64,000 nt of DNA from Hyphomicrobium_A sp964620915. Its GTDB lineage: Bacteria; Pseudomonadota; Alphaproteobacteria; Rhizobiales; Hyphomicrobiaceae. The notes under the pieces were generated by a model that did no database searches, was not told where the DNA came from, and worked only from the letters and a program-made list of their open reading frames with translations. A program made the position numbers and the translations under genes. Positions 9,907 through 17,976 of the stretch are shown piece by piece (position 1 is the stretch's first letter; each line of letters opens with the position of its first letter). Where the stretch lies: NCBI GenBank assembly GCA_964620915.1, contig CAZUKP010000002.1:36905-100904 (forward strand), read 5' to 3'.

Positions 9907-11163
9907 GTGAACATCCTTCTTTTCGCATTTGGTACGCGCGGCGACGTGCAGCCGTACGTCGCCCTCGGCGCCGCATTGCGCGCATGCGGGCATGACGTGA
10001 CGGTGTGCACGGGCCAAGGCTTCGATGACATGATCGCGGCGGAAGGGCTCGTATCCGCGCCCGCGTCGATCGATTTCCGCGAGATCATCAATGCGCCAGA
10101 AGCGCAAGCGGCGCTGCGGACGGTTTCAGGAAAATTCAAGGCGATGCGCGCCTTTAAGGGGCTAGTCCGCCAGCAGTTCGAGGATATGTGGGAGATCTCG
10201 AAAAGCGTTGGCCCTGACTTGGTTGTTTATCACCCAAAGGCTTCAGTCGCGCAGCACATCGGCGAAGCGCTGCAAATTCCCGCCATTCCCACAACACTCC
10301 AGCCGATGTTCGTTCCAACTGGGGCTTTTCCGAATCCGGTGCTGCCAATTCGCGATCTTGGTCGTTTTGGAAATCGGATGAGCCATTCCTTCTTAGAATG
10401 GATAACCGCGAAAGGTCAGTCGTGGTTGCTTGGCGATTGGCGGCAGGACCGGCTCGGCCTTCCCGCCAAATCGCAACGCTCTTTCTTTGAGGGGTACGAC
10501 CCAAATGGACGGGAAGTACCGCGGCTACATGGCTACAGCACAGTGCTTGTTGCGAAACCGGACGACTGGAGCGAACGCGAGCACATCACAGGCTATTGGT
10601 TCCTTGAGCCGAAGGATTGGCAGCCTCCCGCACCTCTGGCTCGCTTCTTGGAAACCGGTCCGCCCCCGGTCTACGTCGGCTTCGGGAGTATGCCGGCGGA
10701 GGATGCGATCCTTCAAACGAAGACCGTCATCGATGCACTTGCAATTGCGGGTTTGCGCGGCGTCTTGGCGACGGGATGGGGCGGGCTCTCGGATATCGCG
10801 AGGTCGGATTCTGTCTGCGTGGTGGATGCGGCACCGCATGACTGGTTGTTTCCCCGCTGCGCAGGCGTTGTTCATCACGGGGGTGCTGGCTCGACGCACG
10901 AAGGTTTGCGCTGGGGGCGACCGACTCTTGTATGCCCTCTAGCGGTTGATCAGCCATATTGGGGTCGCCGCGTAATGGAACTAGGTACGGGACCAAAGCC
11001 TGTTCCATTGAAGCGATTGACGACCCCAGCGCTTGCAGCCGCACTCAAAGTGCTATGCGATCCCAAGATTGTGGCGCGCGCTGGCGAAATTGGCGCAACG
11101 ATGCGTGCCGAACCTGGGGCACCAGGAGCTGCCCAAGTGATCAACTCCGCATTTGCTCGATGA
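9907..11163 (+). CDS. GT1-type glycosyltransferase (UGT/sterol-glucosyltransferase-like)
   Basis: A 418-residue GT-B fold enzyme. The N-terminus LLFAFGTRGDVQPYVALG is typical of the UGT80/macrolide-GT group that transfers sugars from nucleotide-sugar donors to lipids or natural products. The C-terminal donor-binding region carries the equivalent of the plant PSPG motif: HHGGAGSTHEGLRWGRPTL followed by PLAVDQPYWGRRV. It starts with GTG at 9907. There is no signal peptide, so it is probably cytosolic or membrane-peripheral. Acceptor unknown; a hopanoid, sterol-like lipid or carotenoid is possible but not shown. It stands alone between the serine hydrolase and a small secreted protein. Confidence 0.87.
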   Translation: MNILLFAFGTRGDVQPYVALGAALRACGHDVTVCTGQGFDDMIAAEGLVSAPASIDFREIINAPEAQAALRTVSGKFKAMRAFKGLVRQQFEDMWEISKSVGPDLVVYHPKASVAQHIGEALQIPAIPTTLQPMFVPTGAFPNPVLPIRDLGRFGNRMSHSFLEWITAKGQSWLLGDWRQDRLGLPAKSQRSFFEGYDPNGREVPRLHGYSTVLVAKPDDWSEREHITGYWFLEPKDWQPPAPLARFLETGPPPVYVGFGSMPAEDAILQTKTVIDALAIAGLRGVLATGWGGLSDIARSDSVCVVDAAPHDWLFPRCAGVVHHGGAGSTHEGLRWGRPTLVCPLAVDQPYWGRRVMELGTGPKPVPLKRLTTPALAAALKVLCDPKIVARAGEIGATMRAEPGAPGAAQVINSAFAR

Positions 11164-11345
11164 TCAATCCGCAATGGAGTACAGACGGCAGTTTTCAGAT
11201 GGCTGTCACGCAATCTCCTGCCACAAACGTCGCATAGTGTTCTCTATGCGCAATGACGTGGTCGCAGCGGCGGGGATCTTTTCAGATCCGCGACCTGGCA
11301 TCTGCGCTCGTTTGTGCACAAGTGAGTTTAAGAGGAGGTCACACC

Positions 11346-11609
11346 ATGAAGCGCATATTCGCTGCAGTTTCTCTTGCGGGAATGGTTGCTGCCGTCTGCG
11401 CGCCCAGCGCCATGGCCGCACAAAACAAATTTTGGGCCTGCAAGTTTGGTGAGTTTTACAATGTGCGGACCGCGCACTGCGTAAGCTGCAAAACATACGT
11501 CACGGATCAGGCCGCACTTGCAAAGTGCCGCTCGTGCAAAGGCGGGATGACCTGGGATATTGCCGCTGGCAGGTGCACGCACATTGGTGGCGCGGTCATT
11601 CGCAAGTAA
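11346..11609 (+). CDS. Small secreted six-cysteine protein, unknown family
   Basis: An 87-residue protein starting at ATG 11346, directly after the ribosome-binding site AGAGGAGGT. Residues 1-24 form a signal peptide (ending SAMA). The mature part of about 63 residues has six cysteines, C32, C45, C48, C61, C64 and C77: two CxxC pairs flanked by one Cys on each side. Aromatic and Gly residues lie close to them. In the periplasm these could form three disulfides or bind a metal or cofactor. No known family was recognised and haem CxxCH motifs are absent. It ends 12 bp from the convergent queF gene. Confidence 0.8.
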   Translation: MKRIFAAVSLAGMVAAVCAPSAMAAQNKFWACKFGEFYNVRTAHCVSCKTYVTDQAALAKCRSCKGGMTWDIAAGRCTHIGGAVIRK

Positions 11610-11621
11610 ACCTAGTCTGGG

Positions 11622-12083
11622 CTAGCCGCGTCCGCGGTAGGGCGCTACGCCCTGATCAGGAAGCCATACGCCGTCGGGCAATTCGCCCGTCTGCCAGAAG
11701 ACGTCGATCGGCATACCGCCGCGCGGGTACCAGTACCCGCCGATGCGCAAGTAATAGGGTTCAAGCAGCGCAACAACGCGTTTGCCGATCGCGACCGTCG
11801 TATCCTCATGAAAAGCACCGAGGTTTCGGAACGCTGACATGTAGAGCTTCAGCGATTTGCTTTCCACCAGCCAATCCTTCGGCACGTAATCGATCACGAG
11901 ATGTGCAAAATCCGGTTGTCCCGTCACCGGACACAGGCAAGTGAACTCAGGCTGTGTGAAGCGGGCGACGTAGAACGTATCGCTGTGGGGATTGGCGACG
12001 CGCTCCAACGTCGCTTCGTCGGGACTTGCCGGAATTGTCACGGGGCGGCCGAGCTGCGTTACCTTGGGCGTCTTCTTCCCCAT
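11622..12083 (-). CDS. queF: NADPH-dependent 7-cyano-7-deazaguanine reductase
   Basis: Reduces preQ0 to preQ1 in queuosine biosynthesis. It has 153 residues from ATG 12083, the length of the short (type I, unimodular) QueF. The catalytic Cys is in FTCLCPVTGQPDF, and the family NADPH-binding region ESKSLKLYMSAFRN follows. Upstream in-frame codons to 12134 run into queD and are unlikely to be used. It begins 5 bp after the queD stop, so translation is probably coupled. It is the last gene of the que cluster on the minus strand. Confidence 0.96.
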   Translation of the reverse strand: MGKKTPKVTQLGRPVTIPASPDEATLERVANPHSDTFYVARFTQPEFTCLCPVTGQPDFAHLVIDYVPKDWLVESKSLKLYMSAFRNLGAFHEDTTVAIGKRVVALLEPYYLRIGGYWYPRGGMPIDVFWQTGELPDGVWLPDQGVAPYRGRG

Positions 12084-12088
12084 GGGCG

Positions 12089-12472
12089 TTACTCTGCCGC
12101 AAGACGCGTCGGCCCAGGGCCCGCGTAAATGCAACCCTCGCTGCAGCTGTCTCGCGCAATCTCAATTTGGGCGAGGCCCGGAATTCGGTTCTGTAGCCGG
12201 TTCCACAACCACTCGGCCATGCGTTCCAGCGTCGGCGCTTCGAGACCGTCAATCTCGTTCAACAGACGGTGGTCGAGCGCGTCACGCGCGTCATCCATCG
12301 CGGCGGCAAGCTCATCGAAGTGGAATACGTAACCCGTTTCGGGGTTCGGGACGCCTTCAATGGAGACGCGCGCCCGGAACGAGTGGCCGTGCATACGGGA
12401 ATTGGGACTGCCGGGCGGGGCGCTCGGCAGAAAGTGGGCCGCCTCGAAGCGGAATTCTTTGTAAATGCGCAT
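12089..12472 (-). CDS. queD: 6-carboxy-tetrahydropterin synthase family protein with Cys-to-Asn change
   Basis: A 127-residue T-fold enzyme expected to convert dihydroneopterin triphosphate to 6-carboxytetrahydropterin, the second step to preQ0. Zinc ligands are present: H13 in FEAAHFLP and H28/H30 in RMHGHSF. The ungapped alignment I recall with E. coli QueD (HKCGRLHGH) puts Asn24 where the catalytic Cys should be. The late Glu of the family (RETCTAGCIY in E. coli) is Asp here (ARDSCSEGCIY). The Asp-His pair ALDHRLLNE is kept. Context between queE and queF argues strongly for QueD function despite the substitution. The start at 12472 is chosen because MRIYKEFRFEAAH matches the family N-terminus. 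Confidence 0.88.
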   Translation of the reverse strand: MRIYKEFRFEAAHFLPSAPPGSPNSRMHGHSFRARVSIEGVPNPETGYVFHFDELAAAMDDARDALDHRLLNEIDGLEAPTLERMAEWLWNRLQNRIPGLAQIEIARDSCSEGCIYAGPGPTRLAAE

Positions 12473-12518
12473 GGGGCTCTCTAGGGGATTTTTCTCTTCA
12501 GTTCCAGAGGGCTCAACG

Positions 12519-13145
12519 TCACGGAATGCCAATCATCTTGTGAGTTTGTAGCGAGAGGCGCCATTCGGGGTGCGCCTTACAGTATGCGATGGCGGCCGCT
12601 GTATTGTCCTGAAGGTCGGGACCGTCCATCGGCTGCAAATAGCGCCGCTCGAAGACGAGATCACTGAGCATTTCCGGTTCGAGACCCGGTTGGGGATAGA
12701 CCAGCTTCAATTCGTGGCCGCTGCGCTGCATTATCTCGGTGCCCGCCTTGGGGCTCACACAGATCCAATCGATGCCTTCAGGTGCGGCAAGCGTTCCGTT
12801 GGTTTCTATGGCAATGGTGAATCCAAGGTTGCGCAGAGCGCCGATCAGGGCCTCGTCGACCTGTAGCAGCGGCTCGCCCCCCGTCAAAACGATGAAGCGT
12901 GCCGCCCCATCGCCCGACAGGGCGGCACATGCTTCCGCAAGGGCCTCAGGCGTCTCGAAACGTCCCCCGCCAGGGCCGTTCGTTCCCACGAAGTCGGTGT
13001 CGCAGAATTGGCAGTCAGCGGTTTGGCGGTCCTGTTCGCGGCCGGACCATAGATTACAGCCGGCGAACCGGCAGAACACGGCCGGCCGGCCCGTGTGCGC
13101 GCCTTCACCCTGAAGCGTGTAAAAGATTTCCGTCACCGCATACAT
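12519..13145 (-). CDS. queE: 7-carboxy-7-deazaguanine synthase (radical SAM)
   Basis: Radical SAM enzyme that contracts the ring of carboxytetrahydropterin to CDG. It has 208 residues, starting MYAVTEIFYTLQGEG, a near-invariant QueE N-terminus. The cluster-binding cysteines have the QueE-specific long spacing C-x14-C-x2-C (CNLWSG...ADCQFC) rather than the common CxxxCxxC, and a GGEP motif (LTGGEPLL) follows. It lies 46 bp upstream of queD and 127 bp downstream of the dps stop. Secure assignment. Confidence 0.96.
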   Translation of the reverse strand: MYAVTEIFYTLQGEGAHTGRPAVFCRFAGCNLWSGREQDRQTADCQFCDTDFVGTNGPGGGRFETPEALAEACAALSGDGAARFIVLTGGEPLLQVDEALIGALRNLGFTIAIETNGTLAAPEGIDWICVSPKAGTEIMQRSGHELKLVYPQPGLEPEMLSDLVFERRYLQPMDGPDLQDNTAAAIAYCKAHPEWRLSLQTHKMIGIP

Positions 13146-13239
13146 GCGTCATCACCTAGGCCGCGCGACGGACCTGTCAAGTCAATGCGGGGGACATCGT
13201 TGTCGCCCCTTGGGGGATTCTTTGTCGCCGCGAAGGTGG

Positions 13240-13263
13240 GCGGGGGATCCTTAAATCCCCCGC
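13240..13263 (-). terminator. Perfect 9-bp hairpin between dps and queE
   Basis: Inverted repeat GCGGGGGAT (13240-13248) / ATCCCCCGC (13255-13263) with loop CCTTAA, 10 bp past the dps stop on the minus strand. There is no U-tract after it, so it may be a Rho-assisted terminator, an mRNA 3'-end stabiliser or a partial attenuator separating dps expression from queEDF. Confidence 0.4.
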
Positions 13264-13272
13264 TCGGGATCA

Positions 13273-13800
13273 TCAGCCCTGGTGGGACGGCCGGCTCGCC
13301 TCATACAGGAACCAGACGCGCTGTTCGGTTTCGTCAATCCAGTTTTCCAGCAAGCTTGCGGACGCGACGTCGCGGTGCTCGCCGCACAAGTCGTGCACTT
13401 CACGCATGCGCGTCAGGAGATTCTTGTTATCATCGCGCAGCTCGGCAACCATGTCTTCGGCTGTGACGAAGTCTGCGTCGTTGTCTTCAACGCGCTGAAG
13501 GCGCGCGGCATGCCCAATCGAACGCAACGTCGTGCCGCCAATCTTGCGCACGCGCTCAGCAATCGGATCGGTCATCGCTAAGATCTGTGCCGCATGTTCA
13601 TCGAACAGCAAATGCAGGTCGCGGAAGTGCACGCCGCTGACGTGCCAATGAAAATTCTTGGTCTTTAAGTACAGCGCGAAGGTATCGGCGAGAAGCGTGG
13701 TGAGCGCGCCGGCCAGGTCGCGTACAGCATTGCTCTTGAGGTCGGTGGGAGTGGCAAGCGGCGCTTTGCGCCGTTCTGCCGCCTCGGACATCTTGCTCAT
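13273..13800 (-). CDS. dps: Dps-like DNA-binding ferritin
   Basis: A 175-residue member of the Dps/ferritin-like family, which stores iron and protects DNA under starvation or peroxide stress as a dodecamer. The inter-subunit ferroxidase signature is visible: FHWHVSGVHFRDLHLLFDEHA, supplying His, His, Asp and Glu. The N-terminal tail (SEAAERRKAPLATPTDLKS) is short and charged, as in Dps proteins that bind DNA through the tail. The ribosome-binding site AAGGAGATCCACC before ATG 13800 is near-perfect, suggesting high expression. Its place inside the que cluster is unusual. Confidence 0.93.
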   Translation of the reverse strand: MSKMSEAAERRKAPLATPTDLKSNAVRDLAGALTTLLADTFALYLKTKNFHWHVSGVHFRDLHLLFDEHAAQILAMTDPIAERVRKIGGTTLRSIGHAARLQRVEDNDADFVTAEDMVAELRDDNKNLLTRMREVHDLCGEHRDVASASLLENWIDETEQRVWFLYEASRPSHQG

Positions 13801-13925
13801 GGTGGATCTCCTTGGTTCTCGGGTGCTCCCTCAATATGCAGTCGCACGGGCAAGGTTGCGAGCCCGCCATCAGAGAGTTGGATCGACGCACCCACTGTGG
13901 GCATGCCGGTCTCTCAAGGTCTGCA

Positions 13926-14174
13926 TCAGGGTCCGATCGCCGCTTTAATCGCAGCGAGTTCGGCCTTCGGGTCGGCATACTCTTCAAACGTGTGTGATGT
14001 TCGCCGGTACCAATAGCGGCTGTTATCGTTATCGCCTTCAATTTTATGGAGCACGGCATGCAGCCAATCGGCCGTCGCATCACCCTCCTGGGCCTGGGCG
14101 ACCCTGTGGGCCTCATCCCAGCTCCCGCCGAGCGCCAGATCAATGGCCCGTATCAGTTCTTCTGTTTTTGCCAT
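13926..14174 (-). CDS. Small soluble protein of unknown function, overlapping queC
   Basis: An 82-residue, Trp/Tyr/His-rich, acidic protein (contains DATADWLHAVLHKIEGD and SRYWYRRTSHTF). It starts at ATG 14174, preceded by GGATGGGAAGC, inside the last codons of queC (22 bp overlap), so it is probably translationally coupled to queC. An ATG at 14183 is an alternative. The WLHAVLHKIEGD...YWYRR pattern looks like a conserved small helical protein rather than a chance ORF. No function recognised. Confidence 0.7.
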   Translation of the reverse strand: MAKTEELIRAIDLALGGSWDEAHRVAQAQEGDATADWLHAVLHKIEGDNDNSRYWYRRTSHTFEEYADPKAELAAIKAAIGP

Positions 14175-14866
14175 GCTTCCCATCCTTTGGCGCGTAGGTC
14201 GCATGCGGGACAATGCCCGCATCCATAGCCCCAGGAATGACGGCGCGAACGTATCCCTAAGTAGCACGTGTGCGACTCTTCGACGATGAGGTCGATGAGA
14301 GACATTCCGCCAAGGTCTTCGGCAAGCGCCCATGTCCCGGCTTTGTCGATCCACATGAGCGGCGTCTCGAGCGTAAACGTAACGTCCATACCCAATGAGA
14401 TGGCCTTGGCGAGCGCCTGCAATGTCTCGTTTCGGCAGTCCGGATAGCCGGAGTAGTCCGTTTCGCACATGCCGCCCACGAGCGTTCGCATGCTCCGGCG
14501 ATAGGCGAGGGCGGCGGCGTACGTGAAGAACAGGAGATTTCGCCCCGGCACGAACGTGGAGGGTAGGCCGGCGGCCGTCATTTCGATCTCGGCATCGCGT
14601 GTCAGCGCCGTCTCGCTCAGACGTCCCAACTCCGGCAAACCCAAAATATGGTCCTCTCCAAGCCGCGCGTCCCATTCAGGCGAGATCTGGCGCAGCCCCG
14701 CGCGCAGTGGGTCGCGCTGACCCAGCTCGGCGGCATGGCGCTGACCATAATCGAACCCGACCGTCTCGACCCGGTCATAGCGGTCGAGCGCCCACGCCAG
14801 GCAGACGGTTGAGTCTTGGCCTCCTGAGAACAGAACCAAGGCGGAGCTGGCCGGTGATTGCTGCAT
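14153..14866 (-). CDS. queC: 7-cyano-7-deazaguanine synthase
   Basis: ATP-dependent conversion of CDG to preQ0. It has 237 residues, with the PP-loop SGGQDSTVCLAWAL at residues 14-27 and the C-terminal zinc cysteines in HTCYLG...GYGCGHCPACDLR. The PGRN motif (FVPGRNLLF) is present. It is first in the minus-strand cluster queC - 82-residue protein - dps - queE - queD - queF and divergent from eno. Secure. Confidence 0.96.
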   Translation of the reverse strand: MQQSPASSALVLFSGGQDSTVCLAWALDRYDRVETVGFDYGQRHAAELGQRDPLRAGLRQISPEWDARLGEDHILGLPELGRLSETALTRDAEIEMTAAGLPSTFVPGRNLLFFTYAAALAYRRSMRTLVGGMCETDYSGYPDCRNETLQALAKAISLGMDVTFTLETPLMWIDKAGTWALAEDLGGMSLIDLIVEESHTCYLGIRSRRHSWGYGCGHCPACDLRAKGWEAWQKQKN

Positions 14867-14934
14867 TGCGTCAGCATGCCAGGAACTGCGCCAGGCGCGC
14901 TACCCCTGTAACGCCTCAGTTGGGCCCAGTGCTC

Positions 14935-14962
14935 TTGCGCCCGCTGGCAGACGCGATAAAAC
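14935..14962 (+). promoter_or_regulatory. Candidate sigma-70 promoter for eno
   Basis: TTGCGC (14935-14940) and TAAAAC (14957-14962) separated by 16 bp, ending 36 bp before the eno ATG. It matches the alphaproteobacterial housekeeping consensus only moderately. Position between divergent queC and eno supports it. Confidence 0.35.
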
Positions 14963-14998
14963 CCGCGGGACACTGCTAGCGTTGGACAGGACCAAGCC

Positions 14999-16288
14999 AT
15001 GACCGCCATCATCGACATCATCGGCCGGGAGATTCTCGACAGCCGCGGCAATCCGACCGTTGAGGTGGATGTCGTACTCGAGGATGGAGTAATGGGCCGC
15101 GCGGCGGTTCCGTCCGGCGCCTCGACAGGGGCACACGAGGCGGTCGAGCTGCGCGATGGAGATCCGATCCGCTATCAGGGCAAAGGCGTTTCGATTGCGG
15201 TCGATGGCGTGAACGGCGAGATTTTCGACGCGCTCGCCGGCATGGATGCCGAGGAGCAGCGCGGTATTGACGAGGCGCTCATCCAGCTCGATGGCACCAA
15301 GAACAAATCACGGCTGGGCGCCAACGCGATCCTGGGTGTCTCTCTGGCGACGGCAAGGGCGGCGGCTGAAACGAGCGGCTTGCCGCTCTATCGTTATTTG
15401 GGCGGAGCAGGGGCCCACGTCTTGCCCGTACCGATGATGAACATCATCAACGGCGGCATGCACGCCGACAATCCGATCGATATTCAGGAATTCATGATCA
15501 TGCCGGTGTCCGCCGAGACGTGCGCGGATGCGGTGCGCATGGGCGCGGAAATCTTCCAGACCTTGAAGCAGGCCCTGAAGGATGCCGGCCACAACACGAA
15601 CGTCGGTGACGAGGGTGGCTTCGCCCCTAACCTCAAGTCAACCGACGAGGCGCTTGCTTTCTTGATGAAATCGATCGAGACGGCGGGCTACAAGCCGGGC
15701 GATGACGTGATGTTGGCTTTGGACTGCGCCGCCACGGAGTATTTTAAGGACGGCAAGTACCAACTCGCGAGCGAGGGCAGATCCCTTGCTGGAGCCGAAA
15801 TGGTCGCCTACCTCGCCGATCTGGTCACACGCTATCCCATCATCTCGATTGAGGACGGCATGTCCGAGGATGATTGGGAGGGTTGGAAGGCGCTGACCGC
15901 GGAGCTTGGCGATCGCTGCCAGCTTGTGGGCGACGATCTGTTTGTCACCAACACGGAGCGCCTCGCGGAAGGAATTAATAAGGGCATAGGCAACTCGATC
16001 CTCGTCAAAGTCAATCAGATCGGCACCCTTTCTGAGACGCTTGACGCGATTGAAATGGCCCAGCGTGCCGCCTACACGGCGGTGATCTCGCACCGGTCCG
16101 GTGAGACTGAAGATTCAACCATTGCTGATCTGGCGGTCGCGACCAATGCGGGGCAGATCAAGACGGGGTCGCTGTGCCGCTCCGACCGACTGGCGAAATA
16201 CAATCAGCTCATCCGCATCGAGGGCGAGCTAGGCGATACGGCGCGTTATGCCGGTAAGAGTGTCATCCGGGGGACACCGGCCGCCTGA
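14999..16288 (+). CDS. eno: Enolase
   Basis: Converts 2-phosphoglycerate to phosphoenolpyruvate. At 429 residues it has the usual length. Hallmarks include REILDSRGNPTVEVDV at the N-terminus, the GASTG loop, the metal-binding segment SIEDGMSEDDWEGW, and the signature VKVNQIGTLSETL followed by SHRSGETEDSTIADLAVA. The order eno-ftsB-pdhA is characteristic of alphaproteobacteria and links glycolytic output to pyruvate oxidation. Confidence 0.98.
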   Translation: MTAIIDIIGREILDSRGNPTVEVDVVLEDGVMGRAAVPSGASTGAHEAVELRDGDPIRYQGKGVSIAVDGVNGEIFDALAGMDAEEQRGIDEALIQLDGTKNKSRLGANAILGVSLATARAAAETSGLPLYRYLGGAGAHVLPVPMMNIINGGMHADNPIDIQEFMIMPVSAETCADAVRMGAEIFQTLKQALKDAGHNTNVGDEGGFAPNLKSTDEALAFLMKSIETAGYKPGDDVMLALDCAATEYFKDGKYQLASEGRSLAGAEMVAYLADLVTRYPIISIEDGMSEDDWEGWKALTAELGDRCQLVGDDLFVTNTERLAEGINKGIGNSILVKVNQIGTLSETLDAIEMAQRAAYTAVISHRSGETEDSTIADLAVATNAGQIKTGSLCRSDRLAKYNQLIRIEGELGDTARYAGKSVIRGTPAA

Positions 16289-16441
16289 TCTGCAACGGCG
16301 AGTTGTTCGAACCCGGCCTGCCCGTACGCCAGTGGGCACGCGGATTTACCGCAGATTAAGATCGACGTGCGAACGTTCGGTCGTTCCCTAGTTCATTGCA
16401 GCGTACCTTTGGTGCTGCGTCAGCCAGATCGTGATCGGCAA

Positions 16442-16729
16442 ATGAGGCCAAGGCAGGCGACGGTGTTGCTTCTCTGCTTGGGTTTGACGGCCTATTTTGC
16501 CTATCACGCAATTCATGGCCGGCACGGCCTCGCGGCGCGATCGGAGCTGATCGAACGATCAGCATTGTTAGAGTTTGAGATCAAGAGCCTCGAGGCCGTG
16601 CGCACCAAACTTGAGCGCGATGTGGCGCTGCTTGCACCCGACCGTCCAGATCCCGACATCGTTGAAGAAATCGCCCGGGATGTTCTCGGTTTTGTCCATC
16701 CTGCGGATCGGATTGTGACGCGCCGCTAA
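16442..16729 (+). CDS. ftsB: FtsB/DivIC-family septum formation protein
   Basis: A 95-residue bitopic membrane protein: a short cytoplasmic N-terminus, one helix (TVLLLCLGLTAYFAYHAI), then a periplasmic coiled coil (residues about 32-65) and a small C-terminal segment ending VHPADRIVTRR. FtsB acts with FtsL and FtsQ at the division site. The start is set at ATG 16442; a longer frame begins 75 bp earlier without better support. Placement between eno and pdhA is the normal one in this class. Confidence 0.85.
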   Translation: MRPRQATVLLLCLGLTAYFAYHAIHGRHGLAARSELIERSALLEFEIKSLEAVRTKLERDVALLAPDRPDPDIVEEIARDVLGFVHPADRIVTRR

Positions 16730-16903
16730 GGTTCACCCTGAACGTTGGGCACCTCTCAACATGCCCTTTTGCGGGTATTTGCTGGTTCCTCGGGTTCTGG
16801 CAATCCACGGTGCGCTCTTGTAGGCTTTCCCTGGTCGCACGCGCCCCTTCTGTTCGCCGTGGCGCCTCACTGATCGCAGACAAACCGCTTCGAGGGGACT
16901 TCG

Positions 16904-17956
16904 ATGGCGCCAGCGAAAGCGTCCCGCAGCCGCACCAAGACGTCCTCGCCCGGCAAGCGCGCCAAGGGACAAGCGCCCGCGGCACAACCACCCGCGTTGA
17001 CCCGCAAAGATGAGCTAAACGCGTTCCGCGACATGCTGCTGATCCGGCGGTTCGAGGAGAAGGCCGGTCAGCTTTACGGCATGGGTCATATCGGCGGTTT
17101 CTGCCATCTCTATATCGGCCAAGAGGCGATTGTGGTGGGGATGCAATGGGCCCTTAAACTCGGTGACCAGGTGATTACGGCCTATCGCGATCACGGCCAC
17201 ATGCTGGCAGTCGGCATGGACCCAAAAGGTGTCATGGCCGAGCTGACCGGACGCCGGAGCGGTTATTCCGGGGGCAAGGGCGGCTCGATGCACATGTTCT
17301 CCAAGGAAAAGGACTTTTACGGCGGACACGGGATTGTTGGTGCGTGCGTGCCGCTTGGCGCAGGGCTTGCCTTCGCCAACAAATACCGCGGCAATGATCA
17401 CGTCTGCCTTTGCTTTTTTGGCGACGGCGCGGCCAATCAGGGCCAAGTCTACGAGACCTTCAACATGGCCGAGCTGTGGAGTCTGCCTGTCGTCTTCATC
17501 ATCGAAAACAACAAGTACGCGATGGGAACATCAATCGAGCGTTCGTCCTCCACCACCAACCTGTCCCAGCGTGGCCGCTCTTTTGCGATCCCCGGCGAGC
17601 AAGTCGATGGCATGGACGTACGTGCAGTCCGTGCAGCCGGTGAGCGGGCCGTTGCGCATGCGCGCGCGGGAAAGGGGCCGACCATTCTTGAGATGAAGAC
17701 CTATCGATACCGTGGCCATTCCATGTCCGATCCCGCCAAGTACCGTTCGCGTGAGGAAGTCCAGCAGGTGCGCGAAACGCATGATCCGATCGAGCAGGTG
17801 CGCAATAGGCTTCTGGGCGACGGGTTTCCTGAGGAGGACTTGAAGAAGATTGACCGCGAAGTACGCGAAAAGGTCAATGCGGCTGCAGAGTTTGCCATTG
17901 CCGATCCCGAGCCTGAGCCGAGCGAGCTCTGGACTGACGTGATTGTGGCCAATTGA
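16904..17956 (+). CDS. pdhA: Pyruvate dehydrogenase E1 component, alpha subunit
   Basis: With PdhB forms the thiamin-diphosphate E1 that decarboxylates pyruvate and reductively acetylates the lipoyl arm. It has 350 residues. The N-terminal 30 residues are a basic, Ala/Pro/Lys-rich tail before the conserved core (DMLLIRRFEEKAGQLYGMG). The ThDP-Mg motif is GDGAANQGQVYETFNMA, and the phosphorylation-loop-like region TYRYRGHSMSDP is conserved. The ribosome-binding site GAGGGGAC precedes the ATG. It is followed by pdhB after 20 bp. Confidence 0.97.
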   Translation: MAPAKASRSRTKTSSPGKRAKGQAPAAQPPALTRKDELNAFRDMLLIRRFEEKAGQLYGMGHIGGFCHLYIGQEAIVVGMQWALKLGDQVITAYRDHGHMLAVGMDPKGVMAELTGRRSGYSGGKGGSMHMFSKEKDFYGGHGIVGACVPLGAGLAFANKYRGNDHVCLCFFGDGAANQGQVYETFNMAELWSLPVVFIIENNKYAMGTSIERSSSTTNLSQRGRSFAIPGEQVDGMDVRAVRAAGERAVAHARAGKGPTILEMKTYRYRGHSMSDPAKYRSREEVQQVRETHDPIEQVRNRLLGDGFPEEDLKKIDREVREKVNAAAEFAIADPEPEPSELWTDVIVAN

Positions 17957-17976
17957 GCGGCGCGGAATAATAACCA

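Noticed and set aside
14867..14998. preQ1 riboswitch upstream of queC
   Set aside because: No recognisable aptamer-like pseudoknot sequence in the short divergent gap.
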